Part shown: piece by piece, positions 37,724-49,179 of the stretch
Position numbering within the stretch: the first letter of the stretch is position 1
Layout: the number at the start of each line of letters is the position of its first letter
Source of the DNA: Ctenosaura bakeri
Lineage: Eukaryota; Chordata; Lepidosauria; Squamata; Iguanidae
Length of the DNA stretch: 64,000 bases
Assembly: GCA_948474755.1 (NCBI GenBank)
Contig: CAOLHI010001305.1
Coordinates: 186,001-250,000, forward strand
Direction: 5' to 3'
Position numbers and translations under genes: made by a program
Notes under the pieces: model-generated
Databases searched by the model: none
What the model was told of the DNA's origin: nothing
Seen by the model: only the letters and a program-made list of their open reading frames with translations

Positions 37724-38975
37724 TGTGACAAATGTGTTTGAAAACGTCTGCATCATTCCGGTATGCTGAGCAGATAGTCATGTTTGGTGTACACTAAATG
37801 GTCAGTTAATGGCAAAGTAGAGATCTTTCCCTGACATAATGTGTGAAATACCCCTTCAGTCAAGGAATTTTAATTCAGAAAATTCAAGGGAAGGTTCTAA
37901 GAAGGATGAAATTCGAGACTGGAATTGAAAACATGGCAAGAGCATACTTGTCTGTATAAATCAGACTCTTGGAAACTGGATATGGAAACATTTAAAGAAC
38001 ATGCCAGAGGAGTGGGCTTACAGACATGTGGTCTGCTTGTGTTCATGCCATTTCGTCTGTTATCTCTGTGCCATGAAAACCACTATAGATAACTGTGGTT
38101 AATCTATAATGTTTACAAGCTTTGTGAGGACTGAATAAATATCACGAACACCATGTATTTAAAGCCTCTTTCTTGCTGCAGTAATTTTACAATACTTCTC
38201 AACAGCACAACACCTTTTCTACTAGTTACATATCTGTCTGTGGCTTCTGCTTTAATAGACCCTTCACGTTTTCTGAAAAACATTGGACTTCTGTGTGGAT
38301 GTTTTCTGCATTGTAGCAAAACTTGAGAAGGTATCTTTTGTGATTGGATGTTCTCTTCAGGGGGAGCTGGAATCTTGCAACTATTGTGTCTGTCTATAAG
38401 CCTCCAGCAGAGGATATCTTGTTTTCATTTTACAGATGTTCTATACTTGCATGTTGTTTTGTAACTTGTTTTTTCTAAACTTTATGATGTTGTGATGCAC
38501 AAATCTTAAAGTAGATTAAATGTCCATCTATTTCTTCCATTAATAGTTATGTTTATGCAAGTCAGTGGTTTTAGCCAGAATGTAAATGGATACGGCATTA
38601 TTTATGTCCAGCTATTCTTCCAAAGTACTTTGTACATTAGACATAAGAGGAAGAGGATTTGTTGCATTAATCTCTATCCCTTTCAGATTGTACTAAACTT
38701 TTGCAACTTTGCAGACAAGATGCCTGATAATCAGTTGTTGTTTTTTTCAAACTACATTGAAAATTCATTTTTGGAATGACTATGCAGTAGTAACTTAATT
38801 ACTGAAAGTAAGGAAGAATAGAAGTTTCATTAGAACAATTAGTAATTCACATTTCTTCCCCTCTACTCCAGAAATATGTTTGGAAGGCTTCAGAGAGTTA
38901 GGAGAGTGTCAGTTGAGTGAGTTACAGTAAAATCTATACCTCTGTTCTTCCCTTGACTGATTCAATAGCATAGAG

Positions 38976-39164
38976 CAGTGGTTCCCAACCTGGGGGTCGG
39001 GACCCCTTTGGGGGGTCGCACGACCCTTTCACAGGGGTCGCCTAAGACCTCGCTTCAAGCCCTTCTCAGGTTGAGCTTCTCACACTATGATAATGGTTGG
39101 GGGTCACCACAACATGAGAAACTGTATTAAAGGGTCACGGCATTAGGAAGGTTGAGAACCACTG
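38976..39164. mobile_element. SPIN/URR1-like hAT MITE with perfect 8-bp target duplication
   Basis: The 189-bp element starts CAGTGGTTCCCAACCT and ends AGGTTGAGAACCACTG (inverted ends, one mismatch in 16). It is flanked on both sides by GCATAGAG (38968-38975 and 39165-39172), the 8-bp duplication expected of hAT transposition. The interior 'gggtcgggacccctttgggg', 'ttgggggtcaccacaacatg' and 'tgtattaaagggtcacggca' match, from memory, the nonautonomous SPIN/URR1-type hAT elements known from several tetrapods. There is no transposase. Confidence 0.9.
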
Positions 39165-39260
39165 GCATAGAGCCTTTAGTATTTTTTTTAAATCCCCTGA
39201 ATCACAGCAATAAAACATCAGTAAACAATCTGCTTGACTGATAAAATGCACCAGTTAATT

Positions 39261-39288
39261 TGTGTGTGTGTGTGTGTGTGTGTGTGTG
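39261..39288. repeat. (TG)14 microsatellite at a SINE tail
   Basis: A pure TG run directly precedes the antisense 5S SINE, so on the SINE's own strand it is a (CA)n tail. Confidence 0.95.
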
Positions 39289-39512
39289 ATATGCCTTCAA
39301 GTTGCCTGTCATCTTATGGTGACCATATGAATTTCATAAGGGTTTTTTTAGTCAAAGAATACTCAGAGGTGGTTTTGCCAGTTGCTTCCTTTGGAACATA
39401 GCCTGCAGCACCTAGTATTTGTTGATAGTCTCTTATCCAAGTACTAACCAGAGCTGACCCTGCTTATCTTCCAAGATCAGATGGGATCTGGTGTCTTTAA
39501 GGTATTTAAAAG
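39288..39512 (-). mobile_element. 5S rRNA-headed SINE, antisense, best copy
   Basis: On the minus strand it starts with a 5S rRNA-like head: 'gatcttggaagataagcagg' and 'ggttagtacttggataagag' match the A box and C box regions of 5S rRNA (AAGCTAAGCAGGGT, TGGTTAGTACTTGGATGGGAG). The body contains 'ggcaaaaccacctctgagta' and 'ccttatgaaattcatatggt', and the end is 'gacaggcaacttgaaggcat' followed by (CA)n. Sister copies: 30196-30373 and 63496-63722. Confidence 0.85.
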
Positions 39513-40312
39513 ACATTAATATATTTATCAAGCCTTTTAAAATGTAACAGGTGAGGGGGTGATTGTGTGTGACATGGAACCAGTGTTCCTTAAAGGAGAA
39601 TGTGTCATACCCAAACAGGTGGCATGCTGCAACAGTACCTCCATCATCCAGCATTTTGCAGACTTATTCACCACTCCTTCTTCATTGAGTTGTCCATACT
39701 TTGTTGTGTTACCACTTGGAATTTTAATGGATTTAACTGCCATTGTTACCACTTGATGTACAGAGGGTATTTAACACTATGAATCCACACACTGTTTTCA
39801 TTTGTGGCACAAAAGCAACGTAAACAAAAATAGACTGACATTGGTGACAATTCCAATTAGATCAACTTCAGTTCCAAGTTATAACACAACAAAATGTGAA
39901 AAATGTAAGGGGAATGGTGGAAATGAACGCTTTTGCAAGGTACTTTATTTGGCTTCTGCTATAGTTTGTTATCTGGGGTCTAGCCCATTGCTGATTGAGG
40001 CCGTCCATTCAGGATTTTTGCAGGTATATCTAAATCTGGAGAAAAGGGAGCAAAATCTAGGTGTTGTCTGCATATTGGGGCTATCCATATCTAAAATTGG
40101 AAGGGCTTTCTTAGTTGAGTCCCTTGATCTTCCATTTCTTCAGTAGTTTCATATTGCTAGTACTCTACTTAGTCGTGACCTTGGTTTATCTTACTTAATT
40201 ATATCTCTCTATACTGTATATGTATGTAAATGTATTGTATACCATCCAGATAACTTTGTTTACTGAGCAGTCCAAAAGTGCAATCAATCAATCATTCCTT
40301 TCCCCTCCGCAG

Positions 40313-40568
40313 ATTCTTCCTACTCAGAGCCCCCAGATGTCCAGCAGCAATTGAATCACTACCAGTCAGCAGCTCTGGCAAGGAACAATAACAACATTAG
40401 CCCTGTCCCGCTTTCAGGAGCGGACCAGAAAGCTGAAGCTATCCTAAATTGTGAATTTTGTGAATTCTCCTCGGGTTATATTCAGAGCATTCGGCGTCAT
40501 TACCGTGACAAACATGGAGGGAAGAAGCTGTTCAAGTGCAAAGATTGTTCTTTTTATACTGGCTTTAA
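40313..40568 (+). CDS. ZNF462: ZNF462 exon, Ser/Pro/Gln linker plus 1.5 fingers
   Basis: Acceptor cccctccgcag; AT completes Asp (G|AT). SSYSEPPDVQQQLNHYQSAA then LARNNNNISPVPLSGADQKA form a low-complexity linker, a few residues shorter than in human as I remember it. NCEFCEFSSGYIQSIRRHYR (residue 45 on) begins a full finger ending DKH. FKCKDCSFYTGF starts a finger completed in the next exon. The end is TTT AA before donor GTAAGT at 40569 (256 bases, phase 1 to 2). The acceptor follows a 22-kb intron and has a good pyrimidine tract. Confidence 0.95.
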
Positions 40569-40719
40569 GTAAGTATTTGCAGAAGCACTGATTGTGTCTT
40601 TTCACTTTTATAAAATTTCAGTGAACTTTCTGGGGTCTGTAGAGAATAAGGACCAGAATGTTCTCATCACATTTAATACTAAATAAATACCTGTTTTATC
40701 ACCTGGTAGCTTATAGGTA

Positions 40720-41143
40720 CAGGTTGAGCATCCCTTCTTCAAAATGCTTGGGACCAGAAGTGTTTCATATTTTGGATTTTTCTCAGGTTTTGAAATACTT
40801 TTGTTTGCATATACGTAAAATACAGTACTCTACAGGAGGTCTTCAGGGACCCCCTAAACAAATGAATAGAAAACTACAACAGCTGCTTTGCGCTGAGTAC
40901 CGCACTTGGATACCTGCCATTTCACAGATTCTTGCATCTCTTTCCAGCCTCACATCTCATTTGTTCACTACTTATGTTATTTATGAGACATGAGGCTGGA
41001 AAGAAGACTGAAGATTGAAAGACAAGCGAGCAGGAGCATTGTAACTGCCACCTCAAAGGCAGAACTAGGTAGCTGGTAGCAAAAAGTTTTGGTTTGTGGA
41101 GTTCTTTGGATTTTGGATTTCAGTATAAGGGATACTCAACCTG
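40720..41143. mobile_element. Tigger-type (pogo) nonautonomous element
   Basis: It opens TA|CAGGTTGAGCATCCCTT and closes AAGGGATACTCAACCTG: inverted ends of 17 bases, one mismatch. Adjacent 'caaaatgcttgggaccagaa' and 'ggattttggatttcagtata' are typical of Tigger2-like ends. The right TA is lost. The interior shows no transposase. Confidence 0.75.
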
Positions 41144-41310
41144 CAGAAATTTGCATCGCCAAGGTTGTGCCACATGTTGCAACATTTTGCAAATTGTGTT
41201 AGTATTAGAAATAATAAGTATCTTCCTCTTTATATGCTTTGTAGCATAATCCTACATCAGAGAAGTGAGTCTTTTTGTGTTCTGTGGGACATTTTCTAAA
41301 GTAGGTGCAT

Positions 41311-41700
41311 AAAGCAAGAGTGGGGAATGTGTAGCTCACAGGTCTCATGCAGCCCACGAAGCCCCCCACTGGTTCTCTCAACTTTTTTTTAATTAGTGTG
41401 ATATTCAGGCAAAAATCTTCCCAAGTTCAGACCCAAACCCCTCCCAAATGCATGCAAATACACAAAAAACTTGCTAACTCCTGAAACCCTCTTAGAATCC
41501 CCATGCCCTCTCAAATGACTTCTTTTACCCTCCATTTCTCCTTCAGAATGGGGACACAAGTGATATGACATCATTTCTGATCACCATTTTGAAGGAGAAA
41601 GGGATGGTTGAGATGGGGTATGTGTAACCCACAGCAGTGGGTCAGGCGTAGAAAATTGGCCCAAGGCCCACACAGTTACCATTCCCAGAGTAAAGAACTG
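41311..41700. mobile_element. possible hAT-like element
   Basis: 'agagtggggaatgtgtagct' at the left is loosely inverted against 'cagttaccattcccagag' at the right, and both sides mention 'gcccac'-type motifs. The ends are too decayed to be sure; a short TAAAG may remain as a duplication. Confidence 0.3.
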
Positions 41701-41920
41701 AAGCTTCAAGTTTATAGGATGAGATTGGCTGGAGAATTGTTTTAAGGGCTGTTGTACTTAAGCCAACCTGCTATGCATACATGGTTAGCTGAGGAAATAG
41801 TGAATGTGAATGTTCATGATGTAAAAATGCATGTTTCTGATACAGAGGTGTGAGAAATAGCAAAATGGAGACATTATATTTACTGCCTGGATTCCTTCCT
41901 TGATCTTCAAATGTCTAAAG

Positions 41921-42032
41921 CAGCCTTCACCAACACACTTTCTTCCAGATGTGTGGGACTAGAACTTCCATTATTCTCAACTGGGGAGTTGCAGTCCAAC
42001 ACATCTTGGGGTGCACCTGGTTGGGAAAGGCT
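41921..42032. mobile_element. foldback MITE copy
   Basis: 'gcagccttcaccaacacact' pairs with 'gcacctggttgggaaaggct', and 'gggactagaacttccattat' pairs with 'gggagttgcagtccaacaca'. A near-complete member of the 9740-9863 family. Confidence 0.6.
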
Positions 42033-44123
42033 AGTTTAAAGCAACTTTGAAAGGTGGGGTTTGGCTTTACATAACAGCACTTTGGAGCTGTATGCTCTGA
42101 AGATTGCTGTGGCCCCAATTTTCTCAGGAGATGCTAAAGTTAGGCCAATAAGCAACACAGTGATCTGTTAAAGAGTGCTGTTGGGTGAATTGGTGGTTCA
42201 AAACTTTTAATTAATGTAATTTACAGTGCTGTGATTGGGATAAAATTTCTTTTGTACTCAGTCATTCTGGCTGGGTGAATCTAGGAGGGTAGTCCAAAAA
42301 ATAGAATAAAATATATAAAATAAAATATGTAAAATAAAATAAACTTCCAAGCTCAGGAAAGGGGAAATGAAAGATGCAAGATATAGGGACATTTTATTCA
42401 TATCAATAAAAATCTGCTTGTGTCTACTCTAGTAAGCAGATGTTTGGGGTATTTCTCTCATTGTTTGTTTTGGTACAGTATCAAGGCAAACAGGTTTGTG
42501 ACCCACAAATAGTGGACTTGTGTCCTTTAGAAATAACCTGGGGAGTTGCCCTTACTGCCACCTGCATTGCCTTGCTTGGAATGGAAGTGCAAAGTTTAAA
42601 AAATGCACTGCCTCCACAAATGTTGTGCCTTTCCCCTTTTCTCATTTAGTTAGAGGCTGACATCTACCCTGAAGCAAGAGGAATTTAGAAACCAGCCTAA
42701 GGGGAAATAATAGTGAATTCTTACTGACTGTGCACTACTCTGCAGTCTGCAAAACCTTCATTCTCCTAACTTTGGAATTCTGCTTTTTTTTTACTCAACC
42801 TTTCGAAAAGAATTTGACAAAGATTGTATTTGGGGAGGAAATGGAGAAAATGCAGTCATACTTTGCATCACTTTGCTTCTTTAATTAATAGAGAAAGACC
42901 CAGCTGCTTCTGTTGTTATAAACTTGTTTTTGGGGATTCATCATGCCCTACTTAAAACTGAAATCCTGCAGTTATTTTGCAGGTATGTATCATAATTCAC
43001 TGAAGCTCTACCACCAACAAAGTAGCATTTGGCTTGGAAACTAGAATGCTTAATTTATGTCCTCTCTGTGGAATTACAGATAGTTACTATGAAAGCCCCA
43101 CTTTTGAGCCCAACCTAATATATATTTCCCTGGACCACGACGCACATACATATATACTTCCCAGCCACTTGGGGAACATGGATGTGCCGTCCCCACATTA
43201 GACCAAAGGCTTAGCTTGTCCAGTTTTACTTTTCTGCAGTAGATAACCAGGTGGCTTTGTGTAGCCCGCAAATGGGACATTAGAACAATAGCACCCTTCT
43301 ACTCCTCTTCCATAGTAACTGGTATTCAGAGGCACAGTAACCCAGGTAACTGGCAGTAATATATAGCCATATGACTAGGATCCCTGTATAGCAATCCCTG
43401 AATTTGTCTAACTTCCTTTTAATATGAATGGAAAAACTTGCATCGGTGGACTAGTGTGCTGGTCTGACTGAATGGTTTGGGAAAGGCTTTATTTTACTTT
43501 ATTTGGTTTGGTTTTGAATTTTTTGCTTCCTTGAAATGCTTTGCACGGACCATACTTTGTGCCCCCTTCCCTGTCTAGTGGTTCCCTAGGTTTCACATCC
43601 AGAACACTAGTAAACCAGTTTTACCTGGTTAGCTTTGGTTTTGTATATTTGCTGGTGCAAATATAATGTTCGTTTGCCCCTGAAATAATGCTTTAGGATT
43701 GGTTATGAAATTCATGGAACTGCCACAAATTGACAGACAGCTTGAAGGAACATACATGTACTGATAAGAAAGACACCTGATTAGACTTAATCAAAATCAA
43801 TACACTGGTGCTGATACAAGGTTGCACCACCATTAACTTGGGGAATGTATGAGGAAAGGAGAGCGAGGGCACACATGTTACTGCAGCTCACTCGCAATAG
43901 TTTAGCCACAGTTAAGAGTTCAAGTAGTGTGTTACTGCTGAACTGCCTGTTGGGAAGGTGTTTTTCTTGTCCTGGGGGAGGCTTGTCATGACAAATTTTG
44001 CTAACCATTGTTTTAAAGAGTAGAGTGGTGTTCGTAGCTTCTTAAACAGATCAGCATTACCAAAAGACCGTGGTGCCACAAAGTCCTGTTCTGAGCCTGT
44101 CCACTGCTCCCTGTTGTTTGTAG

Positions 44124-44260
44124 ATCTGCTTTTACTATGCACGTGGAAGCTGGGCATTCAGCAGTTCCTGAGGAAGGACCCAAAGATCTCCGCTGTCCTC
44201 TCTGTCTGTACCACACCAAATATAAACGGAACATGATTGACCATATCGTCCTTCATAGAG
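44124..44260 (+). CDS. ZNF462: ZNF462 exon, completes one finger and encodes another
   Basis: Acceptor gttgtttgtag; the first A completes Lys (AA|A). SAFTMHVEAGH supplies the histidines of the finger begun at 40527-40568 (CX2CX12HX4H). After the linker SAVPEEGPKD, RCPLCLYHTKYKRNMIDHIV then LH makes a full CX2CX12HX3H finger. The exon ends AGA G before donor GTAAAG at 44261, a weaker donor than its neighbours (137 bases, phase 2 to 1). Two of the two dozen fingers in this window are split by introns, and this exon completes the second. Confidence 0.95.
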
Positions 44261-44619
44261 GTAAAGGAATACCACCAGAATGTATCAGTGGCTAATCTGG
44301 GTCTGACAACTCCCATGGCTCATTTGAAAAACTGGCGCTGCAAGAAACTTTACAAGCATAATGGCACCCATTCCTCAGTTGTTTGTTCTGAGCACCTTGG
44401 TAGTGGGGCATATGCAGGCTTTAAATGGAGAAAATGCAGGGACTTGTGCTACCCTCAGAACCTTGTTGCATACTACCTTTCAGCTTCAGATGGAACACCT
44501 GCTGTAATAGGCTGTGATGGGGGCATTATGCATATGCACACATCACTGAAATAATAGATCCATCTCTGCACTGTCATAATGCCTTTGTGTTTCTTGCATC
44601 AGACTGCACCTGTGGCTTT

Positions 44620-44690
44620 TTATGATACACAATTATAGCACTGTTATTCCACCTTTACTGCCATGGCACTTAACCTTCCTGGGCAGGAAT
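44620..44690. mobile_element. foldback MITE arm
   Basis: 'acaattatagcactgttatt' then 'ccacctttactgccatggca' is the left arm of the 33836-33990 family; the rest is decayed. Confidence 0.5.
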
Positions 44691-44869
44691 GCTGATGGCC
44701 TAGGAGCAGCCGCCAAGAAAACCCTTGGGATCTCTGGGTTTGTGTTTCTGGAATTGTAGCTCTCTGAAGACGTTTACTCATCCTGTGAGGACACTGAAAA
44801 AGCAGGCTGTAATTGGCTGTACAAAGAGGAAGAATCAAAAGTCCTGTTGGGCACGTGTGAGCCATTGCG

Positions 44870-45411
44870 TGTGCCTAAAGTATGGTTTGGGTCCAGGTTA
44901 TTTGAGGGACCGTATCTCCCTTTATGAGCCAATTAGAGCTCCAAGATCCTCTGGAGATGCCCTTCTCTCTGTCTCTTCAGCTTCCCAGGCTTGTTTGGTG
45001 GGAAGAAGGGAGAGGGCCTTCTTGGTGGCTGTTCCCCATAGAGGGGCTAGAATGGCCCTGTCCTTAATCTTCTTCCATCAGCAGGTTAAAACATTTTTAT
45101 GCCATTGGGCTTCTGGAATCTATTTGGGTGACCTTTTAATGTGCAGCACTGTTTTTAAGTTCATATGGTTTTTTTTAAATGCATTTTAATATTTAATGCT
45201 TTTAACTTTATCCATTTTCGGGTTGTTTTTTTTTTAATTATATTTATATTTTTATTGAAGGTTTTTAATTGTTTTTATCTGTATAGTTTTTTTAATTTAT
45301 TTTTATAAAACTATACATATATCATATCCTATCACATCATACATGATATGATATCATAAAGTGTTTCAATGTGTTAACTGCCTTGAGTATAAATGAATAA
45401 ATACAATAAAC
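44870..45411 (+). mobile_element. LINE 3' end (CR1/L2-like), sense
   Basis: 'tttgagggaccgtatctccc' then 'gggagagggccttcttggtg' (about 45008) are widespread markers of the 3' part of a squamate LINE. The end is 'gttaactgccttgagtataa' with an ATGAATAAATACAATAAA tail. An open frame of 154 codons crosses it but ends early and contains no reverse-transcriptase motif, so it is repeat-derived. Confidence 0.6.
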
Positions 45412-45418
45412 ATCCTGT

Positions 45419-45570
45419 AGAGTCCTAGGGTTGGTAATTTGGTGAAGGAGATTAAGTGTTTTCAGCCAGAGAGCTCCATTGGTGCTTCAGCAAACTACAA
45501 ACCTCATGATCCCACAGAATGTAGCCATGGTAGTTAAAGTGGAATCATAACACTATGATTGTGTAATGTG
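45419..45570. mobile_element. foldback MITE copy, longer interior
   Basis: 'tcctagggttggtaatttgg' is paired with 'tcagcaaactacaaacctca', and the right arm is 'gtagccatggtagttaaagt' then 'ggaatcataacactatgatt'. Same family as 33836-33990, inserted or fused just after the LINE tail. Confidence 0.6.
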
Positions 45571-46719
45571 AAAGGGACTTGTCATTCTAGGACAAAAGTG
45601 CAAACTCTTAGCATTTTCTGGGACCTGTCCCACCCTACAAAGCTAAGAAAACTGAAGGAAGAATTTCAGATTCTGTTGGCTGCAGAATTATATGCTCTGA
45701 AGAGACAGCTGTTTGGTCTCTTCAAGGCTGGGAATCCTGCCCATAGTTATCACACTTGATACGTAGAGATGGTCTGTTGGCTATTGCAATCCATATCCAT
45801 GTGTCGGCATGGCATTCTGCCTGATGACAGGCTGAGCAGCATTCCCTCAGCAGGGTATTGGTACTGAGGTAATGAGAGTTGCATGAGCCATCTCTCTCCC
45901 AGGGGAAATCTTTTTTTAAAAAAAAATGTTGCAGCACACATATTGTAGCCTGTCATTCCTTTTGAGTATCTAAGCAGGGCACACAAGAAGATTGTAGAGT
46001 TCATAGGCATTCTGATGACTGTGTAGGAAAGACCACCAATGACTTTCACAGATATCCCTTTAAAAAAAAAAGTGGGGAGAGAGAGAGAGACCCCTCAGAG
46101 ATTCAAAATGCATGTAACAGAGTCACCTTTCGTGAAAGCAATAGCTGAGCAAACAGTGGCTTCCAGTGTTGAGCTTAAACACAGAGAGAGTTACCAGCGC
46201 CAGACTGCCGGATCCTGTTGACCTCCCGGGCATGCTAGAAGGTTTATCTGTTTTACAGGGCCTTTTAAGATGGCAGAGGGGGAGGCAGAGGGACTTCTGG
46301 AACCAGTATTGGTTTTTTGTTTTATACGTTTCTGAAGTATGTCAGTGGATCAAGGGAGCTCTTGTTTATTTTCTGACATATTTTTCTTGGTGTTTGGAAT
46401 TGTACTACTGAAGAAACTTCAGAACTGTAAATAGGTAAGGTTAGAGCACTGCCAAAGAAGCATGAATGAAAGCAAAAGAACAAGCACCCCTCCCCCAATA
46501 ATAAATCCATGCTGGCTTGGATTTCCTGAAAGTGAATTTGCAGGGATTTAGCCAATCTGTTGTGATGATCTCTCTGAAAGAAGCAGCAAGATGATTTGGG
46601 GGCTTACTCATGTTTAGAGCCAGTTTGTCAGCCTCAAGCTTATGTTAAGGTATTTTTGGCATCTGTGAGAGATGTACACAAGTTTGCTGATCAGGTGGGG
46701 CTGTGGAATTACTTCAGCA

Positions 46720-47010
46720 AAATGTATTTATTAATTTAATGCATTTCTGGAGCAGAAACTGGTTCATAACGTAGAGGTTAAAATCATGAAGTGTAAGAAC
46801 ACAGTAAAATATAACACAAAAATCTAAACAGCTTTAAAATGGCCACCGATTAAATCAAAGACCAACACCAGAGGCTAATGGTGGAAAAGATCTCAAAAGA
46901 AAAGAGCTCAAATAACTAATATTTTCCATAATGTGGGCACCAACCAGCTTCTATTATGAGGGCATTTTGAATCTGGGTGACCACTGAGAAGGCCCTCTCT
47001 TCCTCAAAGT
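46720..47010 (-). mobile_element. LINE 3' end, antisense
   Basis: 'tgtatttattaatttaatgc' then A-rich 'taaaatataacacaaaaatc', and at the right 'gggtgaccactgagaaggcc' then 'ctctctt'. The latter is the complement of the 'AGAGGGCCTTCTCGGTG' marker also present at about 45010. Confidence 0.55.
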
Positions 47011-48937
47011 GCCTGAACCATGTAAAGATTGGGCACTGTCCAGTCTAGAATCCTTAGAGAAGATTTTAAAATGGATCATATGACTCAGTGAAGGTAGTCC
47101 TCTAAATAAATCTAAACTTAAATCTTTACAGCATCAGGAATGAAAAGCAAAGCTTCAGAAATAAACTGTTCAGAAGCTATTTTCATAGATCCAACCAAAT
47201 TACCCCCAGTTGTTGCAATCCGCAGAAATCCAAAGTCGCTGGAAGCCTGTGAGTATGACCAGCAAAAAACATTCCCTCATCTAACCAGCTTAGTCATTAC
47301 AAATAAGCCTTTTAAAAGCCTCTGAACCTTTTTTTGCACGTGTCCAGTTTGCTGTAGAAAAAATAAACTGATGCAATGCAGTGGATGTGAATTGTGCAGA
47401 AAAGTTTCTACATACAATGCCAAGAAAGGCAACCGTGAATATATGCATTTGCTAATCCTGCCTGTGTCTGGAATGTGTATGGTCCTCACTAGCTTTCTTA
47501 GGGAAAGCATGAATTCTTCTCTTGATGCTCTGCTTCATTACCACCCTATTCCCACCCACTTCAGTAACCCCCTCGGTCTTATATGTTTTTGGTTGTCTAT
47601 GCATAAGAGAGAGAGGACTGAGTCTGGGAAGCATAAGTGATGGTTCTTCATTAGGATAGCAGAAAAGAAGGATCATGGCCTGGAAGGAAACACTGAATGT
47701 TGTTTATATGTATAGATGTGTCTACGCCATCTTATCTGCACAAGGGGCCAGCTCTGGAATGGGTAGTCTGAGATTATAAATAGTCCAACATCAAGATGAC
47801 TAGGCTTCTAAAATCCAGGCTCACTGCGGAGCAGACAGATTAAGCCAGCCCAGGATCAGAAGTTTGCAAGAGTGCTATAGGAGACAATGGGCAAAAGTAA
47901 TTCAAGATTACTTGCAGAGTTTCCATCTGATGGAGAGGTGACCAAGCACAGTATAGAGGTTTAGCCGCCGCTGCCCTCCCCTTTTTTTTTGCATGAGTGA
48001 AACTCAGTTGGTGAAGGAATATATTTTCCCTGAACTACACTTCTTGCCTTTAGTGTGCTTTTGCTTATGTTTAGTCATTGGACCAGTGCTCTGTGTTCAG
48101 CTATAGCTCACCAGGGGACCATGGAAGAAGTTATCCTTATCAGGAGAACCTCTATGCATGAGGTGGCTTTTACTTAGAAGGTGTTTTTTGCTGCAGCCAA
48201 GCAGTTCTACTGAAAATGAGGGCTCTTGTCTTCCTCTTTGTGTGCTATCACATCCCAGGGTCATTCCTCTTGTGTCTCTGAACTGGATGTCTCTTCTTTC
48301 CAGTACTAGGGGAGACTTCTGGTAATGATTATCCCCTACATAAGAAGTCAGTCTTCTGCTGGATCCCTGGCATAGGGAATTACTGGGTACTGCTATTTAT
48401 TGGGGGACCCAGCTCCTCCTCTTAAGAAGAGTCTGCTGTTAGGCATGACAGCCTCTTTAACAGAATTCAGTGTTATGCTCCTCTTCCCACTGGTAACTCT
48501 TTGTCCTCATTGGAGGGGTGTCCCACAGTTTTGTTAACTTCTGGGAGCAGCTTATTAGGGTGGGAGGGATACATCAGAATTAAGGATGAGCCAACCGAGT
48601 CCTCAAATCCTTGGCAGGGATTTGAGATTTGGGAATCTGAATCCCTGTGCCAAAATAGGCAAACCAAATCTTTCAAATCCACCACCCAAGCAGTTTGTTG
48701 GAGACCGGGATGCCTGAAAACTTGGAAAACCAGGACACCTGAAAATTTGGGAGACTAGACACACAAGGAGAGATGGCAAGTAGGTGAATTTATCCCTTGG
48801 AGTAATGGCCTTTGCTAACAGTTTCACACATTACATCTAGGGTTGTATTCTAAAATATTTAAATTGAACATTTCATATTTAAGTTCAGCACTTGACTGGA
48901 AGCTACAGGCTTGAGATTTCAAGGACAGCTGAAACAT

Positions 48938-49085
48938 TCCTTTGCATAGCTCACTTGCAAAGCTCTTTCAGACACAATTCTGGGGTTTCTAGTTTTACAA
49001 AGTGTCACAGTCTTCTCTGCCAAAGTGTGCTGGTGCATCATCAAACTACAAACCCCAGAATGCCAGAAGGACCTATGCAAAGAAA
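48938..49085. mobile_element. foldback MITE copy nested in the hAT-like element
   Basis: 'cctttgcatagctcacttgc' pairs with 'aaggacctatgcaaag', and 'attctggggtttctagtttt' pairs with 'aaactacaaaccccagaatg'. The loop contains 'cttctctgccaaagtgtgct'. Interior like that of 45419-45570. Confidence 0.6.
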
Positions 49086-49130
49086 AGCCAGTTTTGACCT
49101 GGATTATCTATCTACTGTAGTGGTCCTGTT

Positions 49131-49179
49131 TACACAGGCAGGAAAATGTGGGATTAATCCACATTTTACTGCCTGTGTA
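49131..49179. repeat. 49-bp near-perfect palindrome
   Basis: 'tacacaggcaggaaaatgtg' and 'cacattttactgcctgtgta' are inverted copies with one mismatch around a GGATTAATC centre. It could form a stable hairpin and may be the end product of a small foldback element. Confidence 0.9.

Larger units (their letters stand above)
18115..40312 (+). other. ZNF462 intron (22.2 kb), the largest in the window
   Basis: Donor GTAAGA and acceptor cccctccgcag. It holds SINEs (18903, 33166, 34080, 30196, 39288), pogo and hAT-type elements (27543, 38976), foldback MITEs (22559, 24085, 24610, 33836, 37619), an antisense LINE tail (22305), a GC-rich element (36329) and microsatellites (24785, 39261). Long stretches without recognisable repeats (for example 19120-21020, 22640-24080, 24865-26590, 28000-29700, 34170-36300, 37720-38960 and 39520-40312) could hide enhancers, but nothing in them can be called from this sequence alone. 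Confidence 0.9.
40569..44123 (+). other. ZNF462 intron (3.6 kb)
   Basis: It carries a Tigger-like element (40720-41143), a possible hAT-like element (41311-41700) and a foldback MITE (41921-42032). In 42040-44120 I see nothing beyond AT-rich low complexity at 42300-42345. Confidence 0.9.

Noticed and set aside
39288..39512. A 5S rRNA gene
   Set aside because: Only about 65 bases match 5S rRNA, with mutations, and they are fused to a SINE body and tail. This is a retroposon, not a functional RNA gene.
44725..45189. 154-codon open frame
   Set aside because: It overlaps MITE and LINE 3' sequence and shows no protein domain; its composition follows the repeat.
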